From Roseiarcus sp963730555 (GTDB lineage: Bacteria > Pseudomonadota > Alphaproteobacteria > Rhizobiales > Beijerinckiaceae): DNA of 64,000 nucleotides. The stretch lies in NCBI GenBank assembly GCA_963730555.1, contig CAVSSS010000001.1, positions 1 through 64,000 on the forward strand, written 5' to 3'. The position numbers and the translations under genes were made by a program. Within the stretch, counting starts at the first letter, position 1; each line of letters opens with the position of its first letter. This document shows, piece after piece, positions 47,152 to 56,904 of this stretch. The notes beneath the pieces were generated by a model, which did no database searches, had not been told where the DNA came from, and saw only the letters and a list, made by a program, of their open reading frames with translations.

Positions 47152-47359
47152 CTCTGTGTCGAACTCCCGAACGGTCCCGAGGCTGCGTTCGTCGCCTCGT
47201 ATTGTCCAATTTACGGTCTATATCCGTATCCGCGTTAACCACCTCTCACGCCCCGGCGACGAGGTCGAGTCCCGCAGCGTCGCTGTTGGCTCGGAGCGCG
47301 ACATCTTAAAAAAGGCAGCGGCGTTCTTCGCGAGGGAAACGCGATGAAGTTTCGCGCTC

Positions 47360-47488
47360 CTCGGGTCGGAATGGCGGGTCCGGATCAAGCGCATGTCCGG
47401 CAACGGGCAAACCTACGAGGTTCCAGCTTCACTTGACGATCAAGTGGAAGCAGGCGATACGATCATTGTGAGCGAGCGCATATTCTAG
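47360..47488 (+). pseudogene. Polysaccharide export protein (Wza-like) C-terminal remnant
   Basis: The last 35-40 codons before the TAG at 47486-47488 read VRIKRMSGNGQTYEVPASLD and DQVEAGDTIIVSERIF, the standard C-terminus of Wza/KpsD-type outer-membrane polysaccharide exporters. Upstream the frame closes at a TGA (47345-47347) and the SLBB and export domains are absent. The wzz-like gene follows 53 bases later in the same direction, the usual order. Confidence 0.7.
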
Positions 47489-47541
47489 TCACTAAGTTCT
47501 GCTATGCCTCGTCCTGAGTTGCCGTCGAACGCAGGAGTTGG

Positions 47542-48945
47542 GTGGTGTCGGTAAGCCAAATTCTGGTAATTCTCTTGCGCCGGGTGTGGATCGTCCTGCT
47601 GGCGCTCCTCACCACCGTGATCGTGGCGAGCGGAGTGTTGCTGTTTGTGCCGGGCCGCTACGATGCCGTCGCGACCGCGAGCATCGACCCTGGCAACGTC
47701 GACCCGATTTCGGAAATGTCGAGCGGCCTCGGCGCGATTGGGTTGATGCAGGGCAACATTCTCTCGCTCGTCACCAGCCAGCGGGTGGCGGTCGACGTCG
47801 TCAAGCGCTTGAACTTGACCGACAATTCAGCAGTGCAGGAGAATTTCCGAAAGTCCGCTTCCTTCGGACGCGAAAGCATCGAAGACTGGATGGCTGCTGG
47901 GCTGGTCAAGAACGTCGATCCGAAGTTCCTTATCGGGACGAATGTCCTGTCCATCAAATATAAGTCAGGCGACCCGAATCAGGCGGCTTTGATCGCCAAT
48001 GCGTTTCTCGCGGCGACGATCGATGGCTCCGTGGCCATGAAGGCGGCGGAGGCCGACCAGACCGCGCGTTGGTTTGCTCCCCAGCTCGACCAATTGCGTA
48101 ATGAATTGGACGCCGCTCGCTCGGCGCTTAGAGACTTCCAAGCCAAGGCGAATATGGTTGCGCCTTCGGCCACAGGCGGCGACAAGGAGACCAACCAATA
48201 TATGGCGATCGCCCAGGAGTTGACGAACGCCCAATCCGGGCTGACAGCGCTTCAGAGCCGCCTGACCAGCGGCTCCACGGACCTGTCGAATGACCCGTCG
48301 GATCCCGATCTGCAAATTCTCTCGGGTTTGAAAGAGAAACTGGCGTCTGCTGAAGCCGACGTTGCGGCCGCCAAAGGCACGCTTGGCTCCAACAATCCCA
48401 AGATGTTGGCCCAACAGGCGAATATGGCGACGCTTCACAAGCAGATGAGCGACGCGACCGAGCGAATGCGCACTCATCTGAAGGAACGCATCGCCACGGT
48501 CCAGACTTAGATTGCATCCCTTGAGCGAGAGCAAGATCAAGCGCAGAAGGCGCTGATTGACATTCAAGCGCGGCGCGACCGCCTCGGCCAATTGGAGCAT
48601 GACGTCGAGTTCCGCGCCGAGCAGCTGAATGCTCGGGAAAGGGCGGCGGAACAGGCTAAGTTGAAAAGCAAGCTGACTTTTTCGGACATGACCGTCCTCG
48701 ACAAGGCGTTTCCGCCCATCTCGGCGGCGTTTCCAAAACCATTTGTCGTGATGCCAGTCGGGATTGCCGCCGGCCTCGCGCTCGGTCTGATCCTAGCGCT
48801 CCTCACCGAGGCGGCCGATCGGCGGGTTCGCTTTCCAGTCGATCTTGAATATGCGGCGCCCGGTCCGTTCTTGGGCTCCATCGGCAATGTGGGACGCGCG
48901 AAGCCGCGAATTGAGGCGTTACGCCGCAGCCTCCGACCCGTCTGA
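47542..48945 (+). pseudogene. Chain-length determinant (Wzz/GumC-like), amber-interrupted
   Basis: It starts at a GTG with an AGGAG site five bases upstream. The N-terminal membrane helix is VWIVLLALLTTVIVASGVLL, followed by the Wzz domain (ILSLVTSQRVAVDVVKRLNL) and a long coiled coil (RNELDAARSALRDFQAKANM, LKEKLASAEADVAAAKG). A TAG at 48508-48510 stops the frame after RIATVQT. The same frame continues IASLEREQDQAQKALIDIQA through the coiled coil to the second membrane helix VVMPVGIAAGLALGLILALL. Family members have Gln at the stop, so CAG-to-TAG is likely. The protein sets glycan chain length with polymerase and exporter in the inner membrane. No tyrosine kinase domain is attached. Confidence 0.82.
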
Positions 48946-49069
48946 GCCGATGGACACGGCCGTATTAGCGGTCGGTTTTTGGCGGCCGCCGGCCACCCCC
49001 AAAGACCAGGAACGGTTCGAAAAGCAAGCCATTTTGCGCATGATCTACGGCCGAAGGTCGGCCCTGTGG

Positions 49070-49822
49070 TCAGCCATGGCCTGACCGCGATCGCGTCCAA
49101 AGTTCGAGCGCGATCGGCAAAGGGTCGATACTGGTACTTGCCCACCATGAGGCCTCGTCACCATAGCGATGCAGTTCGCGGTGATGGAGCCGGCAGACAG
49201 GGACCGTGTATTCGTCGCTGACCTTGCGCCCCAACGCGCGAGGCTGAGCGAACCGAAGGTGATGGGCTTCAGCAGGCGTTCGGCCGCAGATCACGCAGGG
49301 CTGCATAGCGACGTACGTGCAGTGCTCCTTGTCGCGCAGGCGAATTGCTTTGGCCGCGACGTGGCGGCGGCCTGCATTCGGCTTGGAGAGCCGTGGGTCA
49401 ACGGACGGGTTCTCCACTGCAGAAAGGAAGAGCTCGTTTCCAGTCAAGGCCACTTCGCCAGTCGCCGCTTCCCAACTATGGCTCGGCTCACCGGTTGGCT
49501 CTATCCCAGTTGAGGCCTCAATCTTTGCGAGCTTGTCGCGGAACGCGGCCTCGACAAGGTCAGCGTGCTCAGTGATGAGGCCGTTCTTCGCCGGCAGGCT
49601 TTTGTGGGCCCAGTCGGCGGCCTCGTCACTCGACATCAAAAGTTCGATCTCAGCGATCAACCGATTCCGCAGGTCCGCCGACGGTTCCAAGGCCAGGAGA
49701 ATTTTGGAGCGCCCCGATCTCTCCTTGCCTGCCGTTGCCGTTTGCCGCGCCCACGAGGTTGGCAGCCGGTCGCGAGGTCCGTCGGGTGGCGAGTTCCGCG
49801 AGAAGGGACCCTCGCTGCGCAT
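49070..49822 (-). CDS. HNH-domain protein, possibly frameshifted at the N-terminus
   Basis: The C-terminal half has an HNH/DUF968-like zinc nuclease fold: CVICGRTPAEAHHLRFAQPR, then SDEYTVPVCRLHHRELHRYG, with two CxxC-type metal ligands and paired histidines. The centre (LIAEIELLMSSDEAADWAHK, SLPAKNGLITEHADLVEAAF) is helical. A frame upstream (to 49904, PVKPGNAQSPASKAHPEAKF) looks like a better N-terminus than the first 35 codons here, so one indel near 49725 is possible. Similar proteins occur beside integrases in rhizobial genomes. DNA nicking activity is inferred from the fold only. Confidence 0.6.
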   Translation of the reverse strand: MRSEGPFSRNSPPDGPRDRLPTSWARQTATAGKERSGRSKILLALEPSADLRNRLIAEIELLMSSDEAADWAHKSLPAKNGLITEHADLVEAAFRDKLAKIEASTGIEPTGEPSHSWEAATGEVALTGNELFLSAVENPSVDPRLSKPNAGRRHVAAKAIRLRDKEHCTYVAMQPCVICGRTPAEAHHLRFAQPRALGRKVSDEYTVPVCRLHHRELHRYGDEASWWASTSIDPLPIALELWTRSRSGHG

Positions 49823-49904
49823 TGCTCGGATCCGCTAGCTCGAATTTAGCCTCCGGGTGCGCTTTCGAGGCTGGGCTTTGCGCATTTCCAGGCTTTACGG
49901 GCAA

Positions 49905-50010
49905 CAGTCCTGCGGTCTGCGGAACTGCCTCGGGCTCACTCAGGGAGGCTTTGCCGGGCGATACGGCATCCCGCTAAGCGCGATTTGCCAGTACGAGATC
50001 GCGCGGCCCG
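49905..50010 (+). pseudogene. Helix-turn-helix fragment
   Basis: A 35-codon stretch reads LRNCLGLTQGGFAGRYGIPL then SAICQYEIARP, the two DNA-binding helices of an XRE-type regulator or antitoxin. No recognisable continuation lies on either side. Confidence 0.45.
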
Positions 50011-50480
50011 ATGGGTCCCCCCGCTCGGCTAATCCGTCCACCAATCATAATTTCGACTGACCCCGGGGGACCATTTGTCCGAGGCACATTGCGCTTCGCC
50101 CGACTTGCATCAGCTAAGCGCGCCGCATCGTTTGTCGCCAGCGACTTGTGCAAGATTTGCCGCGATTTCGCCATGCTGAGTGCTTCGTGAACGGCGGTCT
50201 CGGGCCAGGAGATGGTAATGCGATGACCACGCGCGTCCCATCATGGCCGACCACGCGTGACCTGCCAATTTCGGTGGCCTGCGGATGAGAAGCGCGCCCA
50301 TCGGTCCGGCCTTCGATCCGTAGATTAAAAGGTGGAATTCGCCCGACTCGGCATCTGCTACAGCACCGATCGCGCACTACCCCGCATGCTCATTTTTGGT
50401 GGAAATGTGCGGATCGGTCTTGGCTAAATCTGGTTCGTTCCTATGTTGTTCTCACGGGCTCTTGCAATTCCGGGGAACCC
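50011..50480. other. No gene recognised
   Basis: About 0.47 kb upstream of the hypothetical gene pair. Frames are short and shadow-like. Probably the promoter region of the rightward pair and decayed DNA. Confidence 0.35.
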
Positions 50481-51113
50481 ATGCAGAACGTTAAACCTAG
50501 TGACCTCCCATCCGTCAGCGATCACCTTTCGCCGGTCAGCGCCGTTATTAACCGTGTAGTTGCTATCGCACCTGCGCCGCTGCTGCCCGGCGAGCAGGAA
50601 GTAGAATACGTTACCCATGTCGCGCGGTTTGTCGCGGTGGCTAAGCCGAGGGACGCGATCGAAGAGATTCTTACGCGCGACGCCATCGACCTGACCTGGG
50701 AAATTCTTCGGCTTCGTCGAATGAAGGTGGGACTTCTGAGGGCCTCGATGGGGAGCGGCATCAGGCGAGTAATGAGCAGCCTCGGCTACAACGCCGTTTC
50801 TGCCGTAGAAATTGCCACCAGGTGGGCTGCCGGAGAAAAAACCGCCAAGAATGAAGTCGCTGCGGCGCTCAAGAAGGCGCAACTGACGATGGAAGACGTG
50901 ATAGCCAAGACGCTCGAGGACAGGATCGACCCATTTGAGCGCTTCGACCGAATGCTTGCAAGTTCGGAAGCCCGCCGCAACAACGCTCTGCGAGAGATCG
51001 AGCGCCACCGAGCAGCTCTTGGGGCCGCGGTGCGACAAGCGATCGATGAAGTTCAGGACGCGGAATTCCGTGACGTCGACACCGGAGAAGTCGGCGGAAC
51101 AGCGCCGCCTTGA
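50481..51113 (+). CDS. Conserved hypothetical protein
   Basis: A 210-residue, mostly helical and charged protein with no named domain (YVTHVARFVAVAKPRDAIEE, LTWEILRLRRMKVGLLRASM, FERFDRMLASSEARRNNALR). It strongly resembles a family of unknown function common in Bradyrhizobium and relatives, where it is followed by the same partner as here. Its stop codon overlaps the TTG start of the next gene, so the two form a translationally coupled pair. No signal peptide or membrane segment. Confidence 0.7.
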   Translation: MQNVKPSDLPSVSDHLSPVSAVINRVVAIAPAPLLPGEQEVEYVTHVARFVAVAKPRDAIEEILTRDAIDLTWEILRLRRMKVGLLRASMGSGIRRVMSSLGYNAVSAVEIATRWAAGEKTAKNEVAAALKKAQLTMEDVIAKTLEDRIDPFERFDRMLASSEARRNNALREIERHRAALGAAVRQAIDEVQDAEFRDVDTGEVGGTAPP

Positions 51114-51709
51114 CCAGCGACCGCCAACAACGCGCCAATATTGCCAACGCGAAATCGAGCACTGGACCCAAGACTGCGACGGGAAAGGCTCGCGCGGCGC
51201 AAAATGCGTTTCGACATGGCTTGAATGTTCCAGTTCGCTCGGACCCCATGCTCGCGCCGGAGATCGAGGCGATGGCGCGCAGGATCGCCGGCCCCTACGC
51301 AGACGCCAGAACCGTCGAAGGGGCGCGGCGGATCGCCGAAGCCCAATTTGACCTCAACCGGGTGCGGAACCGTCGTAGATTTTTGATTACACAGTTCTTG
51401 GTCGACCCCTACTTCGTGCCGCGGCACATCCGCAGACTACAGCTTTGGGCTTGTCATCTGGCTCTCGGCGCTCGTTTCCGCGTCCTGCCTGTTGAAGTCA
51501 ATAAGATCGAAGTCCATAAGCTCAAGGAGCTATTTACCCCCGTCCCTCCCGAGAGCGAAGAAAAGCTTGCGACCATCTTGAGGGAAAAGACTTCGGAGCT
51601 TGCCACGCTCGATCGGTACGAGCGGCGCGCTTTGTCGAAACGCAAAGCGGCGATCCGCAATTTCGACGCGGTTCGAACGCTCGCATCACGCAGCGCCCAG
51701 CGAGCTTAG
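51110..51709 (+). CDS. Conserved hypothetical protein
   Basis: A 199-residue basic protein starting at TTG (overlap TTGA with the upstream stop). The N-terminus RANIANAKSSTGPKTATGKA followed by QNAFRHGLNVP is the hallmark of a widespread rhizobial family whose repeated Asn-Ala/Gly-Pro-Lys motif resembles a nucleic-acid-binding tail. The rest is helical (ARRIAEAQFDLNRVRNRRRF). Function unknown; coupling to the upstream gene suggests a shared role. Confidence 0.7.
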   Translation: MTSDRQQRANIANAKSSTGPKTATGKARAAQNAFRHGLNVPVRSDPMLAPEIEAMARRIAGPYADARTVEGARRIAEAQFDLNRVRNRRRFLITQFLVDPYFVPRHIRRLQLWACHLALGARFRVLPVEVNKIEVHKLKELFTPVPPESEEKLATILREKTSELATLDRYERRALSKRKAAIRNFDAVRTLASRSAQRA

Positions 51710-52068
51710 CGCGACCTACCCACGTGCTCGTGTCGTTGAGATTGAATCAAATGAGGCTAAAATAACAGATTACAGTAGTATAATTTGGATACTACGTCAT
51801 TTTTGGCGGAACGAACCCATCGACGAACCCCTTCCCCTGTCCCGCCGCAATTCCCATGCATCCCGATCTGCGACGCGCTCTGGAGCGCTTAGCGCGCGCC
51901 AAGGAGCCAGTCGGGCCAGGCGGCATTATCCCGTTGCGGGGCCGGCGCCGTCACCGTGGTCGGCAACAGTGACGGCGATGAGTAAGCTACTCGAAGGACA
52001 AAGCCAAATTCCCGTTTGCTCCGGCGCGGAATTGGGACGCGGGGGCGATTGGCGCGTGATTTTACGCG
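51710..52068. other. Convergent intergenic region
   Basis: About 0.36 kb between convergent genes, AT-rich near 51750-51790. No gene is supported and no clear terminator hairpin was resolved. Confidence 0.35.
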
Positions 52069-54183
52069 TCAAGGGACGGCCAGCAGGCGAGGAGCGGCAG
52101 GCGCAAGCGCGTAACCGGCCGCGATCTCATCATCGGCTCGCAAGAGGTCGGTGATGCCCGCAGCTGTTAATGGCCGATTGAAGTAATAGCCCTGCGCCTG
52201 TTCACACCCCGAGGCGACCAGAAAATCGACCTGCGCCTTGGTTTCGACCCCTTCGGCAATGACCTCGATGCCGAGCGAATGGCCGAGATTGATCGCCGCC
52301 CGAACAACCGCCGCGCTCCGCGAATCCGATGGGATCGAGAAAATGAGAGTTTGAGCGATCTTCAGCCGGTTTACCGAGTGTTTGGTCAAATAGGCGAGCG
52401 ACGAATAGCCGGTGCCGAAATCATCGATGGCGATGCGGACACCTATTTCGCCCAGCCGGTCAAGGATCTCGCCGTGACCTCGCTCCGTCTCCACCAGGAC
52501 CGATTCCGTCAGCTCAAGCTCGATATCGCGGGTGGAAACGACCCATTTAGACAGGCTTCCCGTCACCTCCTCGACGAGACGACAGCCGCGCCGGAGCTGC
52601 AGCGCGGAAACATTGACCGCAACCCGGGGTGCGTCGATACCTTCGTCGGCCCAGGCGCGAAGCTGGCGACAGGCCTGGTCGATCACCCAACGCCCGAGCG
52701 CCAGAATACTACCCGTCCGCTCAGCGATCGGGATGAACGCATCCGGCGTCATTATGCCGCGCGTCGGATGGTTCCACCGCACCAGGGCTTCGAGACTGAT
52801 GACCTTACTGGTGCGCAAGTCGACCTGCGGCTGGTAGTGGAGCACCAGTTCGCCGCGATCAATCCCCGCCCGCAATTCCTCGGCGACCACGACACGCTCG
52901 TGGACCTGCTCGTCCAGCTCGGCGGTGTGAAACCGGAAGCAGTTCCTGCCATCGTCCTTCGCACGGTAGAGCGCGAGATCGGCCTGCATCATCAAGGCGT
53001 CGGGGGAGGAAGGCTCGGCCTGAGACAGTAAGGTCGCGATGCCTACGCTGACCGTCAGATCAAGATTGCTGCCGGATATCGTGCACTTTGCGCCGAGACT
53101 CTGAGCAATCCGCGTTGCAAGCGTGCCCGCATCCGTCGGGTCGGTGATCCCGAACTGCAAAACGGCGAATTCGTCTCCGCCAAGCCGAGCAACGAGATCG
53201 GAATTGCGCACCGCTGCCGAAAGTCGGCGCGCCACTTCGCGTAATAGCTCGTCGCCGGCCGGATGCCCAAGGGTGTCATTAATGTCCTTGAACTTGTCGA
53301 AATCGAGCAGCAGGACCGCAAGGTGCTCGCGCGTGCGCTTACTCGCGAGGCAGGCGCCCGACAGGCGATTAAGAAAGACGCGGCGATTGGCAAGTCCCGT
53401 TAGCGGGTCAGTCTCGGCAAGTTGGCGGATTGTTGCATTGGCGGCGACAAGAGTGCGGGTCAGGCTCCCGTCAATGGCCGAGTTGACCATCATCGCGCCG
53501 AGTAGGAAGAGGGAAACCAAACCGATCGCCACGGCCAGCCACTGGCTGTTAAGGCCGCCCTCGATGTTCGTGCAGATCGTATCGGGCGCGAAATGTGCCG
53601 CCGCCATGCCACTGTAATGCATGCCGGCGATGGCAAGCCCCATCACCATCGCGCTGCCGATCCTCTTGAGGAGGACGCTAGACACGGTTTCCGAGCGCAA
53701 CGCGAACGCAAGCCACAACGCCACACAAGACCCCGTAACCGCAATGGCTAGCGACACCAGCACGGCAGAAACCTTGTAGCTAATCCCCGGGGCGATCTCT
53801 AGGGCGGCCATACCGAGGTAATGCATGGCTGCAATTCCCACACCCATCACTGACCCGGCGAGCCCGAGTCGTGGCGCGCTCAGTGTATTTCGGCTCACCA
53901 CAAAGAGCGCGAAAGCGGAGACTCCGATCGCGATGAAGAGCGACGCGATGGTCACCGTAGGATCATAGGCCATCGGGATTGGCAGGCGGAACGCAAGCAT
54001 TCCGATGAAGTGCATCGACCAGATGCCGATCCCCATCGCGCCCGCACCTGCAGCTAGCCAGTAGACAGACATCCACCCGCGCGTCGTGGTGATCCGGGCT
54101 GCGACATCGAGGGCGGCGTAAGAGGCCACGGTTGCGATGAGAAAGGACAACCCAACCAGCGGGAGGCTATAACTTCCATACAT
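52069..54183 (-). CDS. MHYT-GGDEF-EAL membrane cyclic-di-GMP regulator
   Basis: A 704-residue inner-membrane protein. The N-terminal 230 residues are an MHYT sensor with seven hydrophobic helices and three signature motifs (SMHFIGMLAF, AMHYLGMAAL, GMHYSGMAAA), a domain proposed to bind copper and sense oxygen, CO or NO. The GGDEF domain has LARLGGDEFAVL intact, so cyclase activity is possible. The EAL domain has SLEALVRWNHP and IDDFGTGYSSL, so phosphodiesterase activity is also possible. The ATG at 54183 follows a CGGAGCG site. Upstream 72 in-frame codons resemble the tail of a receiver domain. Cyclic-di-GMP commonly controls EPS production, so a link to the neighbouring glycan locus is plausible. 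Confidence 0.92.
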   Translation of the reverse strand: MYGSYSLPLVGLSFLIATVASYAALDVAARITTTRGWMSVYWLAAGAGAMGIGIWSMHFIGMLAFRLPIPMAYDPTVTIASLFIAIGVSAFALFVVSRNTLSAPRLGLAGSVMGVGIAAMHYLGMAALEIAPGISYKVSAVLVSLAIAVTGSCVALWLAFALRSETVSSVLLKRIGSAMVMGLAIAGMHYSGMAAAHFAPDTICTNIEGGLNSQWLAVAIGLVSLFLLGAMMVNSAIDGSLTRTLVAANATIRQLAETDPLTGLANRRVFLNRLSGACLASKRTREHLAVLLLDFDKFKDINDTLGHPAGDELLREVARRLSAAVRNSDLVARLGGDEFAVLQFGITDPTDAGTLATRIAQSLGAKCTISGSNLDLTVSVGIATLLSQAEPSSPDALMMQADLALYRAKDDGRNCFRFHTAELDEQVHERVVVAEELRAGIDRGELVLHYQPQVDLRTSKVISLEALVRWNHPTRGIMTPDAFIPIAERTGSILALGRWVIDQACRQLRAWADEGIDAPRVAVNVSALQLRRGCRLVEEVTGSLSKWVVSTRDIELELTESVLVETERGHGEILDRLGEIGVRIAIDDFGTGYSSLAYLTKHSVNRLKIAQTLIFSIPSDSRSAAVVRAAINLGHSLGIEVIAEGVETKAQVDFLVASGCEQAQGYYFNRPLTAAGITDLLRADDEIAAGYALAPAAPRLLAVP

Positions 54184-54792
54184 TGGATCGCTCCGGATCA
54201 AATCGAAGCTAATGGGCGCACGACGCTTCGCGCGGTCGGGACCTCCATGGCAGGCACTTGCGAATGCCCGAGCCAACTCATCGTCCCGGAGGGGCTGGGC
54301 CAGGAAGTCGTTCCCGCCGACCCGCGCGACCAGGTTCATGCGTGGAAGGAGTTGGCTGGCTTCCGTGCTGGTCAGCCAGCTTACTCCCGCGACCGGCAAT
54401 GTTCACCATCGCATCACTTCCACGCGCGGTCTGCATTGATCCAGATCAAAGCAGGCGGCGGGTTGTAAGACCCTAATTTCAAGCTCGTCGGAATGGTGGG
54501 CCGGCGCCGTTGAAGAAAGAAGCGCTGGAATAAAACAGCGAAGGTTGCATGAGGCGTTGCGCGATACGAAATCCGGGCGCGAAGCGCCACGTTCGCGCCC
54601 CTGCAGTAAGGTGAGGGGCGGTCATGGCAGGCTGGTGATGTCGAAGTCGCCGATTCCCTGAGGAAGCTAAGCCTGCGATCGCCGCCGTCAACGAGCGATT
54701 TTCGAAGAGCCCAGACGGCCTGCGCTGTGAGCGCGAATCGGTAGGTGTCGTGTCGCCCGCCGCTCTCGCATCAAGGGGAACGGAGACGTGAG
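54184..54792. other. Intergenic, with receiver-tail-like in-frame codons
   Basis: In frame with the MHYT gene, codons 54399-54184 encode LVARVGGNDFLAQPLRDDEL and ARAFASACHGG, reminiscent of the last helix of a response-regulator receiver. It lacks a phosphorylation site. The rest of the interval has no supported gene. Confidence 0.35.
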
Positions 54793-54942
54793 ATGAGAAG
54801 AGTGATCGGGATCGACATCCACCGAACCTTCGGCGAGGTGGTGATTTGGGAGCATGGCAGGCTGTGGAGTTTCGGCCCGCTGAGCTTCGTTTTTGTCGTT
54901 CTTCGACCTAAAATCCAGCGACGCTGCGGCGAGCACTCTTAA
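54793..54942 (+). pseudogene. IS110-family transposase N-terminal fragment
   Basis: MRRVIGIDIHRTFGEVVIWE is the first strand-helix of an IS110 RuvC-like domain, with the leading acidic residue. After about 25 codons similarity ends, and the frame closes at 54942. It borders the 3' end of the hybrid kinase gene. Confidence 0.65.
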
Positions 54943-54953
54943 TCATTTCGGCC

Positions 54954-56904
54954 CTATTGGTCGAGGATCTCGCGGATTTTCTCGGCGAGCATAGCCGCCG
55001 TATAGGGCTTCTTGAGCCAGGTGCCGGCTCGAAGCTTCCGCCGGGCGATCGTCGGCTCGGCATAGCCAGACGTGAACAAAAACTTGACGTCTGGCCTCAT
55101 GGCGAGGGCGGCCTCCGCCAGCTCATTGCCGTTCATGCCGCCAGGCATCACGACGTCGGTAAAGACCATCGCGATTTCTTTATGACTTGCGAGCGAGGCC
55201 AGGGCGTTCGCCGCGTTGTCCGCCTCGATGACCTGATACCCCAGCCTTCTCAGACGCCGGCAGACGACGCTACGCACACGGTGATCGTCTTCGACAACCA
55301 AAATCGTCTCGGATCCACCCGGCACGGCATCCATGTCGACGCTGCTTGCCACGGGCTCCGCAGCCTTCGGAACGGCCTTCGCCAAGGGCAGATAGACGCG
55401 CGCGCTGGTGCCTTGGCCCAACTCACTATAAAGCTGGACGTGCCCTCTGGATTGTTTGACGAAACCGTAGACCATGCTAAGCCCGAGACCTGTGCCGGCC
55501 CCAGTCGGCTTGGTGGAAAAAAACGGCTCAAAGGCCCGCTGGCGCACTTCCTCGGACATGCCCTCTCCGGTGTCGGTGACAGAGATCAATACATAGTGTC
55601 CAGTGCGAACCTCCGGGTACATCTGGGCGTAATCCGCATCGAGACGCGCATGGGAGATTTCGATCGTCAGACGTCCCCCCCTCGGCATTGCGTCTCGCGC
55701 ATTTATCACCAAGTTGAGCAGCGCGTTCTGCAACTGCGTCTGATCCACGACCGCCAGATGGGTCGATCCGGTCGTTACGATACTCAGCTCAATTGACTCA
55801 CCCAAGGTTCGACGCAATAGCTCGGCGAAATTGGAAACCAGAGGGCCAACGTCGGTAGGTTTGGGGTTAAGCGGCTGGCGGCGGCCAAATGCGAGCAGTT
55901 GCGCGGTCAGTTTGGCTCCGTCCTGTGCGGCGTCCTGCGCTTCTTTCAAAATCTCGCGTTGACCCGGGTCGTTAAGACCGATCTCGAGCATTTCGAGATT
56001 TCCGGTAATGACCGTCAGCAAATTATTGAAGTCGTGAGCAACGCCTCCGGTCAACTGACCAATAGCCTCCATCTTCTGCGATTGTCTGAGTTCTTCCTCC
56101 ATCTTCTTACGAGTTGTCAAATCGCGAATGAATCCGGTAAAGATGCGTTGGCCGTTGGTCAGCGCCTCGCCAACGGCCAGTTCCATCGGAAAGATTTCGC
56201 CGCCTTTTGTGAGGCCCTTGACCGCCCGGCCATACCCGATGATTTCGGGCCTCGCCGGTTTCCAAGTACCGGCCGATGTAGCCGTCGTGTTCTTCCCGGT
56301 AGGGAGCGGGCATCAGCATCTTGACATTGCGGCCGATGACCTCTTCGGCTTGGTAGCCGAACAACCGTGCCGCCGCCGTGCTGAACGAGGTCACGACGCC
56401 GCTTTCGTCGATGACGATCATCGCCTCGGGGACGGTGTCGAGGATCGAGCGCAGATGCGCCTCGCGGCCCATCAGCTCGGCCTGGATCCGCTTCAGTTCA
56501 GTGATGTCGATGTTGATCTGAAGGACGGACGGGATTTTGTCGTCGATCGGCCGCGCAACCCACAGGCTTGCAACCGAGACGAGAGAGCCGTCCCTCTTCT
56601 GCTGTTCAAGCTGGCCCTGCCAGCTGCCGCGTTCGCGCAGCCGCGCGATGATTTCGTCGCGAGGCAGCGGATAGCGAGTCTTTAGAAGCTCATGGAGAAC
56701 TCTTCCAAGCGCTTCATCGCGGCGCCAACCGTAAACGTTCTCGCATCCCGTCGTCCAGTACAGGACCTTTCCCTGCTCGTCGTGGATGACGATGTTCGTC
56801 AAGTCTAACACTTGGGCCATTTCAGCAAAATCAACCGCGGCGATCGCTGTGGCCGTGTGCTGCAGCTTTTGCAGGGATCCCTCGTCTCGCGTCAATTTGG
56901 CCAA
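54954..56904 (-). pseudogene. Hybrid FixL-like oxygen-sensor kinase, frameshifted
   Basis: Domain order is PAS (about residues 35-135), a FixL-type heme PAS (145-260), HisKA/HATPase (VAHDFNNLLTVITGNLEML; GTGLGLSMVYG) and a C-terminal receiver (ILVVEDDHRVRS; FTDVVMPG; WLKKPY). In the second PAS, YREEHDGYIGRY places His206 at the proximal heme position and Arg212 beside it, as in FixL. After one extra base at 56243-56245 is removed, the frame reads RIIGYGRAVKG, with an arginine matching the FixL oxygen-sensing arginine. Both halves are otherwise complete (about 650 residues). The start overlaps the fixK stop by 13 bases. No membrane helix, so cytoplasmic. Inactivation is real only if the indel is genuine. 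Confidence 0.85.

Noticed and set aside
49070..51709. HNH protein plus the coupled hypotheticals as a defence system.
   Set aside because: They are convergent or unlinked in transcription, the hypotheticals are widespread chromosomal families, and no defence domain is visible.
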